Positions 30,055 through 39,548 of a stretch of 55,121 nucleotides of DNA are shown here, piece after piece. The stretch's first letter is position 1; each line of letters begins with the position of its first letter. The notes beneath the pieces were generated by a model, which saw only the letters and a list, made by a program, of their open reading frames with translations, did not search any database and was not told where the DNA came from. This DNA comes from Acanthamoeba lenticulata (lineage: Eukaryota > Discosea > Longamoebia > Acanthamoebidae), in assembly GCA_002179805.1 (NCBI GenBank), contig NAVB01000162.1:1-55121 (forward strand). The letters run 5' to 3'. The position numbers were made by a program, and so were the translations under genes.

Positions 30055-31661
30055 TCATTGTTCCTTGTTGGGCTTCACTGGTTCGCGAGGCCCGGTCGAG
30101 GGCTGCCGAGCCTTCCATCGCTTGACGCCGATGTGCGCGGCCAGGCCGCCGAAGAAGAGCAGCGACCCGATCAAGTGCTGGGGCGTGAAGGGCTTGGAGA
30201 AGAAGAGGAAGAAGGAGAGGAAAATGGTGACGACCTTCCTCGCCGACCCGATCATGGACGCCACCAGCGCGTCAGAGATCTTGATCAGCGTGAGCGTGCA
30301 GATCGAGCCACAGTAGCCGAACACGAAGCAAAGCTGAGCAGCCAACGTTGTTTAGCCGCCAAATGACAAACATAACAGGAAGCTACAAACACGAGGGGGC
30401 CGCACCGTCATGAGGAGGTAGAAGTGCGGCTGCTGGCTCGAGGCGTGGGTGAACGCGTCCGGGAACTCGCCCGACAGGAAGAGGAACGGCAACAGCAGGG
30501 GAATGCCCACGAGGTTGCAGAAGAACGCCTTTGCGGTAGGTGACAAACACAGAAAACATTGAATGAGCAAGCGCCATGATGGCGATTGGGGGAGCGGTTC
30601 AAAGGACGGACCACTTCGAGCTTGGACGAGTTCGTGCCGCTCATGAGCCGCTCCTGCAGGTTGGACTTGAGCGCGAGGCCGAGCATGTCGCAGCAGGCCA
30701 GGACTGCAAGTGGAAAAAAAAACAAAACAAAACAAAAAAACAAAACAAACAAAAACAAAAAACACAAAAAAAAACAAAAACAAAAACAGAAAAAAGGTCA
30801 ACCAGTGTACGTCACGATGGAGTGGCCACTTGTTTTTACCGATCCCGAGGAGGCTGAGCGAGGCCGAGCCCGCCTTGCTGTCGGCCAGCGAGAAGAGGAA
30901 CAGGCCCGCGATGGCGCTGGCCGTGGCGATGTACTCGGAGAGCAGGTAGCGCTTGTTGAGGAGAAGCACGCCGACGATCATGACGGGGATGACCTTGGAC
31001 GACTGGAACAGGATCTGGTTTGACGCGGGACATCAACCATGTGAACCCAGGGAGGAAGAGGAGAAGGGCGGCTCAAGACCTTGGTGGTGAAGTCGATGTA
31101 CTTGAGGCAGAGGTTGCCGGGCCCGCGCGCCAACACAAAGGTGCTGCACAGCACGACGTAGCTCATCCAGCTCCCTCTGTGGCGACCCCCAAAGGAGAGA
31201 GGATCAGCGCCAGAAACGTATAACACCACCACCCTACTCGACACAGCAGGAGGAGACGCACCGCTTCTCAAAGACGGGCTCTCCCGCGATGAGCCGGTGG
31301 ATGGCCCCAAAGACGGCGTAGAACACGAACTGGAGCAGCGTGGCGTACCATGGGTAGGGGAAGTCGCGTGCGCTCAGGACCAACTCCTGGAGGACGGACC
31401 GGTGAGGGCCAGCAGGAGGGGGAAGAGGAGGAGCTGCGTGGGGCGGACGCGGACCTGGATGTAGCTGAACGTGATGAAAAAGAAGAAGAGGAGGGACGAG
31501 CACAAGAGGAGCTGCACTTCGTAGGAGAAACCAGAAATGTCAAATCCGAACAGATGAATTGATGCCGTCCGACGCGTGTCCTTCCCCTCCGCCTTCTTGT
31601 GCACCGCGAGTGTTCCCTCTGCAGTTGGTCGCAGGTCAGGATTCTGTGTCTTCCGCTTCAT
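30055..31661 (-). CDS. SLC35B-type nucleotide-sulfate/nucleotide-sugar transporter (PAPS transporter-like)
   Basis: A multi-pass antiporter importing PAPS or a related nucleotide sugar into the Golgi. Seven exons (31661-31455, 31386-31262, 31176-31080, 31014-30840, 30703-30611, 30528-30405, 30331-30055) sum to 365 residues. About ten helices are visible. SLC35B2/B3 signatures are present: 'LLLCSSLLFFFFITFSYIQELV', 'LARGPGNLCLKYIDFTTKV', 'ILFQSSKVIPVMIVGVLLLNKRY', 'LFLFSLADS', 'LKSNLQERLM', and the late 'SDALVASMIGSARKVVTIFLSF' followed by 'GSLLFFGGLAAHIGVKRW'. The C-terminus is Lys-rich (ending 'PVKPNKEQ'), which could act as an ER/Golgi retrieval signal. An A-rich intron (30708-30838; T-rich in the sense strand) is noted. 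Substrate is inferred from family. Confidence 0.87.
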
Positions 31662-32362
31662 CTTCACGGCATCTGACACAGATCGCAGATTAAAGTTGAA
31701 AGTTACTGCAGACGCGGCGTGCGCTGGCGTGACGTAGGCAGCCGCTGTTTTAGCCCAGCACTCTGACCACCAAGAATTCCTGACCAGCGCGGTCATGAAG
31801 CAACCTGGCAATGCCGGGCGGTAACAGCCGCGTGAGACATACAGCGTCTGTCCATCTGTATGGTTCTCTCTTCGCCTTCAAGTGGAGTCGCTCATCCAAT
31901 AGGTGGGTCCTCGACACAATCAACAGGGAACCGCCACACTAATTCTATGCAGATGGACCACTGCATTGTGACCGGCCAACACATCGACCTGGCTGTAATG
32001 GCCAGAATTTTTGGCGAAAGACGGCTAACACCATCATATGTACAGGGGCCTTGAGACCAATCAGCAACAACTTGGACTATGTGGCCCGCAGTTGATCGTA
32101 CGCCAGCATGTGCACGTCTTGTGAATTCCCGCCAACCCGACCTTGGGCTTGTGTTGAGTCAGAATTGGTGTGTCTGTGTGGGCATGAGGTCGTCGTTCTT
32201 GCCTTGTGAGCCATTTGCCTCGAGCACGTACAATGAACACAACACACCAGCCGGGCCTGGAGCTGCACGCGAGTGAGCGGCGCCTTTCTCGGAGCTAGAG
32301 CTTGCCTGAGCCGTTTCTGGTTTGTGCCACCCCGTGCACGGATAAACAAACCCAAGCTCACC
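31662..32362. other. Intergenic region, transporter promoter / Cys-rich peptide promoter
   Basis: 701 bp between divergent genes. ORF fragments on both strands show no family features. I see no RNA gene or repeat. Confidence 0.35.
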
Positions 32363-32641
32363 ATGTCGTCCACGCCTGCTGCAGATTTGTGCACTTGCCC
32401 ATGCCACACGAACCACTCGATTAGGCACATTGTGGCCTGTTGTCGCACTTGCCCCAAGTGTGAAGCCCGCATCGTGTTTACCCGCTTTGGGCAGCACCAA
32501 CGTACGCCTCGCTCGCTCGTTGCCTCCGCTGTGTCACCTCGCGCACCCGTGGCCTCACAATGCTTCCCCCCCCTTCTTTTTCTTCCGCATCTACAAGCTG
32601 CCTGCAATGGCGTCGCCCCGCAGCCGCTGGAGTCCAGCTAA
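32363..32641 (+). CDS. Small Cys/His-rich putative zinc-binding protein
   Basis: The ATG at 32363 in 'CTCACCATGTCG' starts a two-exon gene (32363-32501, 32598-32641) of 60 residues when the GTACGC intron is removed. The sequence 'CTCPCHTNH' followed by 'VACCRTCPKCEAR' puts seven Cys and several His in 27 residues, with a C-x2-C knuckle at the end, consistent with one or two structural zinc sites. There is no signal peptide or membrane segment. I do not recognise the family, and such a short protein could also be a chance ORF. The favourable start context, in-phase intron and motif density support it. Confidence 0.5.
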   Translation: MSSTPAADLCTCPCHTNHSIRHIVACCRTCPKCEARIVFTRFGQHQRTPRSLVASAVSPRAPVASQCFPPLLFLPHLQAACNGVAPQPLESS

Positions 32642-33058
32642 AAGGACGGAGGATCAAGTTGCGACGCGAGGAAGTGATGCACAGATGAATCTTTAATGTA
32701 AGCTTCGCGTGGCACGTTTTGCTGGTGGAGAGAAAGCAAAAGACAGAATACGCCTTTTCCACCCACCCCTGCTACAAGGAGAGGGGCGGAGGGCTACGCG
32801 TCCCACAAAGGTCGCTGTGCAGAGCAGCTCGTGGGCCTCAATCGTGGCCAGAACTCAGCTCTCTGAGTCCTGGCCAGGAGCGGCCCACTGTACTCGCCTG
32901 GCTTGAGGCAGAGATGTCGTTGTCTCCTCCGAGGGAGAAAGCGATGTAGGGGGCGATCGGCGACGACGATGAAGCACGTAGGATCTACACGAAGGATGAG
33001 GATGTCGGTAGCGAGGAGGGACTCGGCTCGAGTCTTGCTTGCCTTTGGGCTGGGCTCC
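32642..33058. other. Convergent spacer
   Basis: 417 bp between the small Cys-rich gene and the stop of the F-box/WD40 gene. Frames cross it on both strands without recognisable protein. It contains a weak direct echo ('TCGTGGCCAGAACTCAGCTCTCTGAG' region, 32838-32863), not a proven repeat. Confidence 0.35.
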
Positions 33059-35456
33059 CTATTTGCCCTCCTTGAGGCTCCACACCTTGACCATGCTCTT
33101 GATCTTGAAGACGTGGGAGAGCGAGGAGGGCTTGATGTGCTCCATCTCCTCAATGCCCACGATCACGTTCTTGTCGTCGTCGACCATGAGCGACACCACG
33201 CACTGCGACTTGTTCGTGTGCTCGCGCATGCGGAAGTCTGGCGAGAAGAGAGAACAAGACACGTGAGCCGCTCGAGTCCACTCCACGACAACGTTGAGGA
33301 GGCGGGCGCGTGTACCAGCAATCTTGGCGATGAGCGCGCCGGTGTTGATGTCCCACAGGCGGATGGCGCCGGCCTTGCGGAACTTGCGGCAGCGGAAGCT
33401 CATCCAGCCGCTCTCGACCGTGAGCATCCGCGACCCGCTCAGGAACACGCCGCTGATGGGCGCCACGCCCTTGTCCGTCGCTGAACGAGAGAGAAAGAGC
33501 AAGAGGAGAGCCGACGTGAGTTGTCAACTACGCGCTGTGGTGGTAAACTCGTGTGCGCCGTACCTCGTGGCTGAGAGCCGAGGTCGCGAAGAAGGATCTC
33601 GCGCTTCCAGTTCCAGAGCTTGAGGCAGCCCTTCTCGCTGGCGTGGTTCTCCTTCTTGCAGCCGGCGGCGACGATGAGGTGGTTCTCGGCGTGCAGCGTG
33701 AAGACCGGGAAGCGGCACGGCAGCTTGCGCAGGGCCTCGCCCGTTGCCACGTCCTGCATTGGTTACCGCAAGAACACGCGTCGTGTGGTGAGTCATCGAA
33801 CTCGTGCTTGGGTTGGATTCATAATTGACAAGTGGACGTACCCAGACGCGGACGGTGCCGTCCTGGGACCCGCTGACCAGGTGCGCCGACGGTTCCGCGG
33901 GGTCGGGCACGGTGGCGGCGTCGCTGGCGGTGATCGAGGTGGTGAGGTGCTTGGCATTCCTGACCCGAAGGAGCTGGAGGCACGTCACGCCAGCCGCGTG
34001 GCCGATGAACTGCTTCTCGCACTCGCCCGAGTCAAGGTTCCACAGCTTCAGCGAGTTGTCTGTTTGGTCCAACGCAGGACGCGTTCAAGGTGGTGAGCTT
34101 GTTGATAAGGCCAATCTTGAACAACCAGATGAGCCGCGGCAACGAAGAGGATGAAGAAAAGAGGAAGTATGTTACCTTGGGAGCCCGACACTACGCGGTT
34201 CTCGCCGAGGAACTGGAGGCAGGTGATCCAGCCGGTGTGGGCGTCGATGCTCCGCACCAGCTGGCCCGACTTGAAGTCGTACTCCTCGACGGCAAAGACC
34301 CCTTGACCTTTCTTGGTCGAGATCACCAGCCGCGTGCACGAAGGGTTGACCGCCAACACCGGGAAGTTCTGCAGAACAACGCAACAATTGATCGCGTGAG
34401 TTCCAGCAATTCGGATGAAAATGCGCCCAAATGGGCCCTTTAAGATGAGCGCACCTGTGAGGGCAGGGTCAACGAGGCCGTGAGTTCGCCGCTCTTGAGG
34501 TCCAGTGTCTGCACCGTGCCGTCCATGCCTGAGTAGTGGAACACCTTGTCCTGTAGCGATCACGAACAGATTACCGAAGGGTGAGCATGAACCGCGGAAT
34601 CGCCTCGTGTTGTTGAAGCCGTGGACAAAGGACAGGCTTGTGAACTTCCTACACAATGTGAAGGAAGTAGTACCTTGGTCTGGGCCTGAGGAAGCAGCTG
34701 CCAGATGGGGTGGGTCTTGAGGGGCACCGTGTTGCGGAGGTAGAACCGGCCTGCGCGCCAGTTGACATAGCGCCAGTGCTGGCGACGACGGGCGGCCAGG
34801 CTCGAGTCGCCGCAGATGAGCTCGCGCCAGCTCCAGCATACCGCGGCCGCATTGCACATGTCGTGCGTGGTCGGCGGCAGGAAGCTGAGGACGTGGCGCA
34901 GGAGCTCGACCGGGAGCTTGCCGAAACACGACCCGTCCTCGGCCTGCGACTCAAAGACGACTCGGGGCGAGCGCTCCAGCAGCGTCGACGAGCAGGTGCT
35001 GTTGGTGTCCGCCTCGGGCTGCAGCAGCTCGGGCACGGCGAGGCACGGCATGGAGTTGCAGATGGCCTGAATGCGGGCGGCGACGGCCGTGGCCGCAGCC
35101 GTAGAGGAGGAAGCAGGCTCGTCTACAGGGACGGGCTGCCATGAGGCCGAGACGCTCTTGATACGGCGCTTGATCTTGTGCGTGATGGTGTCCGACTTGT
35201 GGAGGAAGGAAGCGGCGGTCTTGGGCGACGCGGGCGAGACAAAGGCCGACACGGTGCTGGCCAAGGCGAAGGGGGAGGTGGGGTCGTTGGACTTGATGAT
35301 GAGGTCATTGTTACTACCAATCTGGGAGGGGTGCTGTTCCTGTTCCTGCTGGGGACGAGAGGGGGCATCGGAAGTGGGGCAGGGCTGGCAGGACGCCTTC
35401 CGCCCCTTCTTCTTGCGGTGAGCGCTGTCCTTCAACCGTCTGATAAATCGAAACAT
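33059..35456 (-). CDS. F-box/WD40-repeat protein (putative SCF substrate receptor)
   Basis: Likely the substrate-recognition subunit of an SCF ubiquitin ligase. The ATG at 35456 starts a basic, Ser-rich N-terminus ('MFRFIRRLKDSAHRKKKGRK'). The F-box is about residues 178-220 ('FGKLPVELLRHVLSFLPP', 'AAAVCWSWRELICGDSSLA'). About six further exons (34553-34456, 34370-34175, 34056-33842, 33754-33566, 33482-33318, 33237-33059, approximate) carry seven WD-like blades: 'KVFHYSGMDGTVQTLDLKSGE', 'DAHTGWITCLQFLGENRVVSGS', 'NSLKLWNLDSGECEKQFIGHAAG', 'HLVSGSQDGTVRVW', 'GCLKLWNWKREI', 'AGAIRLWDINTGALIAKIAG' and 'SMVKVWSLKEGK' at the end. The WD/KLW signatures are sound. The substrate is unknown. Confidence 0.87.
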
Positions 35457-36204
35457 GGAGAAGGAGCAAAAGTTAAAGTGACGAAGTGGAGGATTAGTCG
35501 TGGGCAGGTTTGTTGGTGGTGTGATGGTTGTGGTGTGGAGATGACTGTGCGGTTGAGTGAAGTGGTGGGTGAGCGGTGGAAGGTGAAAGGTGGCCGTGGA
35601 AGTGTGGTGACGGTGAAAGTGTGTGTATGTATGAATGCAGTGGACGCTGAAACGGAAGAGAAGAAGAGAAGAGCTTGTGCCCCGTACCCGTACTTGTAGT
35701 GAGCGCCGGACTTTGGTTAAGGCGCTCAAGTTCAAAGCACTGGAAAACTGGGCCTGAAGCCAGCCGACAACACCCTGGTTTGCCGCCCAAAAAAAGTTTT
35801 AGGAAAGAAAGAACGACAGTTCGTGGCCGATTCGTGGAATGTTGTGCAGTCGTGGCGTTTTTAGAGCGCAAGCGTTTCGAATTTCTAGGTTGTTCGACTG
35901 CAGAAGTGGGATCAGCCACTCTCTCGTGCGTAGCTCTCACAGAAGGCGGAGCTTGACCTCAATCACAAACCACTGCGTAATCCGCGAGATGAGTGGCCAT
36001 TCCTGCGTGAACATCCACGGTTTGCACTAATGCGTCCTTGTCGTGGTTTGCTGCGGTCGTGGTGGTGAAGAGCTTGCCCTTATCTTGCTTTGCGCAGCCA
36101 ACAATACCCGCTGGTCCGCGGTACACCGGCTTATTGGCGCTTTTCTCTCCCCCGACCTTTTTTCAGTTGGGAAATGGCCAAAGAAAAGCTGAGCGTCGAA
36201 CAAG
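35457..36204. promoter_or_regulatory. Divergent intergenic region, F-box/WD40 / short-chain dehydrogenase
   Basis: 748 bp between divergent start codons. 35480-35690 is rich in GTG/TGG triplets and looks like a CAC/CCA-rich 5'UTR of the minus-strand gene. Nothing else is identified. Confidence 0.35.
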
Positions 36205-37756
36205 ATGGAGAAAGAAGTAAACGCGGGTGAAGATGATTTCAACTACGATGAAGTCGCACCACGCGGTATGGCCTCATCACATTTCCTCTCCAAGCGTTAA
36301 GTGAGTCAAGTCGCCGAATGTGATTTTCTGACAGCAAGTTGTAGAGGTGGAGCCGGGCCGGGGGTTCGTCCCAGTAATCGTGATCACTGGCGCCAGCAGC
36401 GGCATTGGGGAAGCCATCGCTCTCCAATATGCTTCAACACGTCCATGCCAGTACCTCCTTCTCTTTTTCGTGCCGCCTGTGGTGTGTTGTTTATGCCTTC
36501 TCCCTCCCAAGGCTCGTGTTGGCCGCGCGGTCGAGGGATAAGCTCAAGGCCGTCGCCATCAAGTGCCGCAAGCTCGGCTGTGAGGTACGCGCCGACCACT
36601 CTCAACGTTCCGCAAGTGATCCTCTTCGCCATGCCTCCCCAACTCCTCACGTGTCACATCCTGCTCAGGTGGCCATCATTCCGACCGACGTCTCCAAGCC
36701 CAAGCAGTGCAAGTTCCTCATCAAGGAGACGATCCGCATCTTCGGGCGCCTGGACTACCTGGTCCTCAACGCCGGCGTGTCGATGCACATCGCTTTCGAG
36801 GAGCTCAAGGTGCCCATCAGCCAATGTTGCGCCTTTTCGGCTGGTGGCGAGACCTGACACTGACGGGCCCGCTGCAGGATCTGGAGATCTTCCACAGACT
36901 GATGGACACCAACTACTTTGGCTACGTCTACACGACCCACTTTGCACTGCCCTTCCTGCGCAAGAGCCACCAGCCCAGAATCGTGGTCGTGGGCTCGCTC
37001 TCGGGTACGCGCGTGTGCCCGCGCTTTCATCATTCCCCATCTCTCTTCGCTTACTTCCATCATCGCCCACGCGGCCAATCGTATGCGCGCCCCATGGGGA
37101 TGTGCGTTCGCAGGCGAGACGGGCGTGCCACTGCGCACGGGCTACTGCGGCTCCAAGTTTGCCGTTAATGGTGCCGCTGCGCCTCGGATCCCCCGAGCCT
37201 CCCCATCATAGAATCCTGGCCCAAGAGACTGACCGCAACGCAACACGCGCAATGGGGCGGGATCGTAGGCTTCTTCGAGGCGCTGCGCACCGAGCTGGGC
37301 ACGGCGCTGCCCATCACCATCGTCTCGCCTGGGTGCGCTGATGTTTTTTGTTTTGTTTTTTCTTTTCTTTTTTGTTTTTGTGGTTTTTGTTTGTTTGTTT
37401 GTTTTTTTTTTTTTTCACCGGAAGGCCGCAGATACGTGGACACCGAGATCCGAAAGAACTCGTATGGCCCGAAGGACTTCAACCCGGCATCGGGCGGCAT
37501 GATGACGCCCAAGCGATGCGCCGAGCTTATCGTAGAGGCGGCGGACCAGGTGCTTATCAGCAAGCAGCCAGCCCGCCACTGCCATCTGACAACTGACCCG
37601 CGTGTGTTGTGTGTGTGGTCCTCTCAACAGAGGAAGAGGAAGGTGGTGTTGACACTGAGCGGGAAACTGGCCTACGTGCTGCGACCGTTCGTGCCAAACC
37701 TCATCGACATGGTCGTCCAGCGCAAAGCACACCAGAAGAAGAAGGCTGCCCTCTAG
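36205..37756 (+). CDS. Short-chain dehydrogenase/reductase (DHRS7/11-beta-HSD-like)
   Basis: An NAD(P)-dependent Rossmann oxidoreductase. The ATG at 36205 is followed by about nine short exons (36205-36265, 36345-36450, 36512-36584, then blocks near 36669-36809, 36877-37004, 37113-37168, 37270-37334, 37430-37550 and 37631-37756). The cofactor loop is 'VIVITGASSGIGEAIALQYA'. 'LVLAARSRDKL' has an Arg suited to NADP. 'LDYLVLNAGVSM' is the NAG motif. The catalytic triad is Ser in 'VVGSLSGETG' and Tyr/Lys in 'GYCGSKFAVNG'. 'ITIVSPG' precedes the substrate loop. The C-terminal 40 residues are basic and hydrophobic, suggesting membrane association as in DHRS7. No N-terminal anchor is seen, unlike animal 11-beta-HSD. 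Its stop is only 38 bp from that of the convergent ankyrin-type gene. Confidence 0.9.
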
Positions 37757-37794
37757 ATGATTTTGAATTGGTCGTGTTTTTTATTATTAGACGT

Positions 37795-39090
37795 TTAAAC
37801 TCTTGGCAGTGTGCCCACAGCGGCCAACTCCCCGTCCCACGGGCAGCCATTGGCTTTCGCCCACTGAAGCACATCCAGGTGGCCTCCCTGGGCTGCTATG
37901 GTGCAGGTGAACCCGTCCCACGGGCAGCCGTTGGCGCGAGCCCACTGCAGCACGGCTAAGTGGCCTCCCCTAGCAGCCTCGCTGCTGGTGCGCTTGTCCC
38001 ACGGGCAGCCGTTGGCACGCGCCCACTGGAGCACGTCCAGGCGGCCGCGCCTGGCCGCTTTGCTGCAGGTGTTCTCGTCCCACGGGCAGCCGTTTTCATG
38101 CGCCCACTGGAGCACGTCCAGGTAGCCGCGCCTGGCCGCTTCGCTGCAGGTCTCCTCGTCCCAAGGGCAGCCATTTTCATGCGCCCACTGGAGCACGTCC
38201 AGGTGGCCGCGCCTGGCCGCTTCGCTGCAGGTGTTCTCGTCCCACGGGCAGCCGTTTTCATGCGCCCACTGGAGCACGTCCAGGTGGCCGCTGCAGGCCG
38301 CTTCGCTGCAGGTCTCCTCGTCCCAAGGGCAGCCGTTTTCATGCGCCCACTGGAGCACATCCAGGTGGCCGCTGCAGGCCGCATCGCTGCAGGTCTCCTC
38401 GTCCCAGGGGCAGCCGTTGGCACGCGCCCACTGAAGAATGTCCAGACGGCCTTTCCAGGCTGCTGTTTTGCAGGTCCACTCGTCCCATGGGCAGCCATTG
38501 GCGCGCGCCCACTGGAGCGCCTCCAGTTGGCCTCCCCTGACCGCCATATAACAGGTCCACTTGTCCCACGGGCAGCCGTTTTGACGCGCCCACTGGAGCA
38601 CGGCCAGGTGGCCTGCCCCGGCAGCATCGGCGCAGGTCCATTCATCCCACGGGCAGCCGTTGGCACGCAACCACTGGAGCACGTCCAGGCGGCCTCCTCT
38701 GGCCGCACTACTGCAGGTGGTCTTGTCCCACGGGCAGCCGTTCGCGCGTGCCCACTGGAGCGTCGCCAGATGGCCTTCCTCGGCCGCAAGGTGGCAGGTC
38801 CACTCGTCCCACGGGCAGCCGTTTTCATGCGCCCACTGAAGCATGGATAACCAGCCGTTGAGCGCCACCCCTGCGGCACAAACAGGAGTGCTCGTTTTGC
38901 GTGGTCGCTTGGCGGGTTGAAGGTATTGAGCCGCATGGCGCCACTTGCGGCTCACAGCGCAGCAGGCGGGCACGGCCAAAGGGTGCACAAACTGAAAAAT
39001 GAAGCTGACAAGCTCAACCATGAGGTCTTCAGCGCCCACTTCCTTTTCCCTGTGGCTTAGGCCGTCGAGTGAAGCAGGTGCGCTGCCCAT
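37795..39090 (-). CDS. F-box plus 13-copy 'NGCPWD' ankyrin-type repeat protein
   Basis: A single exon, ATG 39090 to TAA 37795, 431 residues. The N-terminal 65 residues include an F-box-like helix set ('MVELVSFIFQFVHPLAVPACC', 'VSRKWRHAAQYL'). Then 13 repeats of a 27-residue unit with consensus L-x-V-L-Q-W-A-x-x-N-G-C-P-W-D-E-x-T-C-x-x-A-A-x-x-G-H follow, the repeat type abundant in Acanthamoeba and in its giant viruses (mimiviruses, pandoraviruses). At DNA level the units are 81 bp, and several in 38000-38420 are almost identical, indicating recent unit duplication. F-box plus repeats suggests an SCF adaptor. There is no intron, in contrast to almost every neighbour, which may point to transfer or retroposition, but codon use is as GC-rich as the host's. 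Confidence 0.92.
   Translation of the reverse strand: MGSAPASLDGLSHREKEVGAEDLMVELVSFIFQFVHPLAVPACCAVSRKWRHAAQYLQPAKRPRKTSTPVCAAGVALNGWLSMLQWAHENGCPWDEWTCHLAAEEGHLATLQWARANGCPWDKTTCSSAARGGRLDVLQWLRANGCPWDEWTCADAAGAGHLAVLQWARQNGCPWDKWTCYMAVRGGQLEALQWARANGCPWDEWTCKTAAWKGRLDILQWARANGCPWDEETCSDAACSGHLDVLQWAHENGCPWDEETCSEAACSGHLDVLQWAHENGCPWDENTCSEAARRGHLDVLQWAHENGCPWDEETCSEAARRGYLDVLQWAHENGCPWDENTCSKAARRGRLDVLQWARANGCPWDKRTSSEAARGGHLAVLQWARANGCPWDGFTCTIAAQGGHLDVLQWAKANGCPWDGELAAVGTLPRV
37800..38860. repeat. Tandem 81-bp coding repeat array (13 units)
   Basis: The DNA behind the 'NGCPWD' repeats. On the plus strand each unit contains 'CCCACGGGCAGCCGTT' or a one-base variant, followed by 'GCGCCCACTGGAGCAC'. 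Units in the middle (about 38000-38420) differ at only a few bases, while the outer units are more diverged, the gradient expected of unequal crossing-over. Confidence 0.9.
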
Positions 39091-39548
39091 TGCTTCGCTC
39101 TTTGCTTTGCTCAAGGAAAAGAGACAGGTCCTGAAGAAAAAAAAGTATTAATAGTTGGAAAATTGTATTAATAGTTGTAGTTATCAGACCGTAAAGTTGG
39201 AAAATTGAAAAGATATGCATTGGTTGGTGCCAGGTTGATTAGTCTTGGTTTTCACTGTGGCTTGTGGTGGTGCTTTGGTCGCTGAAAACTTGCCTGCTGC
39301 TCATTTCCTTGTTTTGTCTCCCTTCTTCCCGCTGTGGGCAATCCACGATCGGCGCCTATCAACTCGCTTGGCCTTGCGAGCAACTCGCCTGGACGGCGTT
39401 GAGGACTCTCGAGAGTCGTGCGTTGTCAGTTGCGTCCGCTACGTCTAGTTTTGGGGTGGGGGCTGTGGTCACGCTGACGTCAGCAACAGTCACGAACGGA
39501 GCAGTAAAAGCCATGACCGTCGCTCACTTTCTATCTACTGGATAGGCC
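39091..39548. promoter_or_regulatory. Divergent intergenic region
   Basis: 458 bp between the ankyrin-type ATG and the ATG at 39549. AT-rich near 39140-39200 ('TATTAATAGTTGGAAAATTG' occurs as an imperfect direct repeat about 22 bp apart). No gene is seen. Confidence 0.35.

Noticed and set aside
32077..32607. 176-residue minus-strand ORF over the Cys-rich peptide gene
   Set aside because: No recognisable motif, and it overlaps the better-supported plus-strand gene with start context and phased intron.
37960..38850. Plus-strand ORF of 296 residues with regular repeats across the ankyrin array
   Set aside because: An artefact of the 81-bp periodicity read on the opposite strand; only the minus frame gives the known NGCPWD repeat.
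37800..38860. Possible CRISPR-like array because of regularly spaced near-identical units
   Set aside because: Units are contiguous 81-bp coding repeats in an open frame in a eukaryotic genome; there are no spacers or cas genes.
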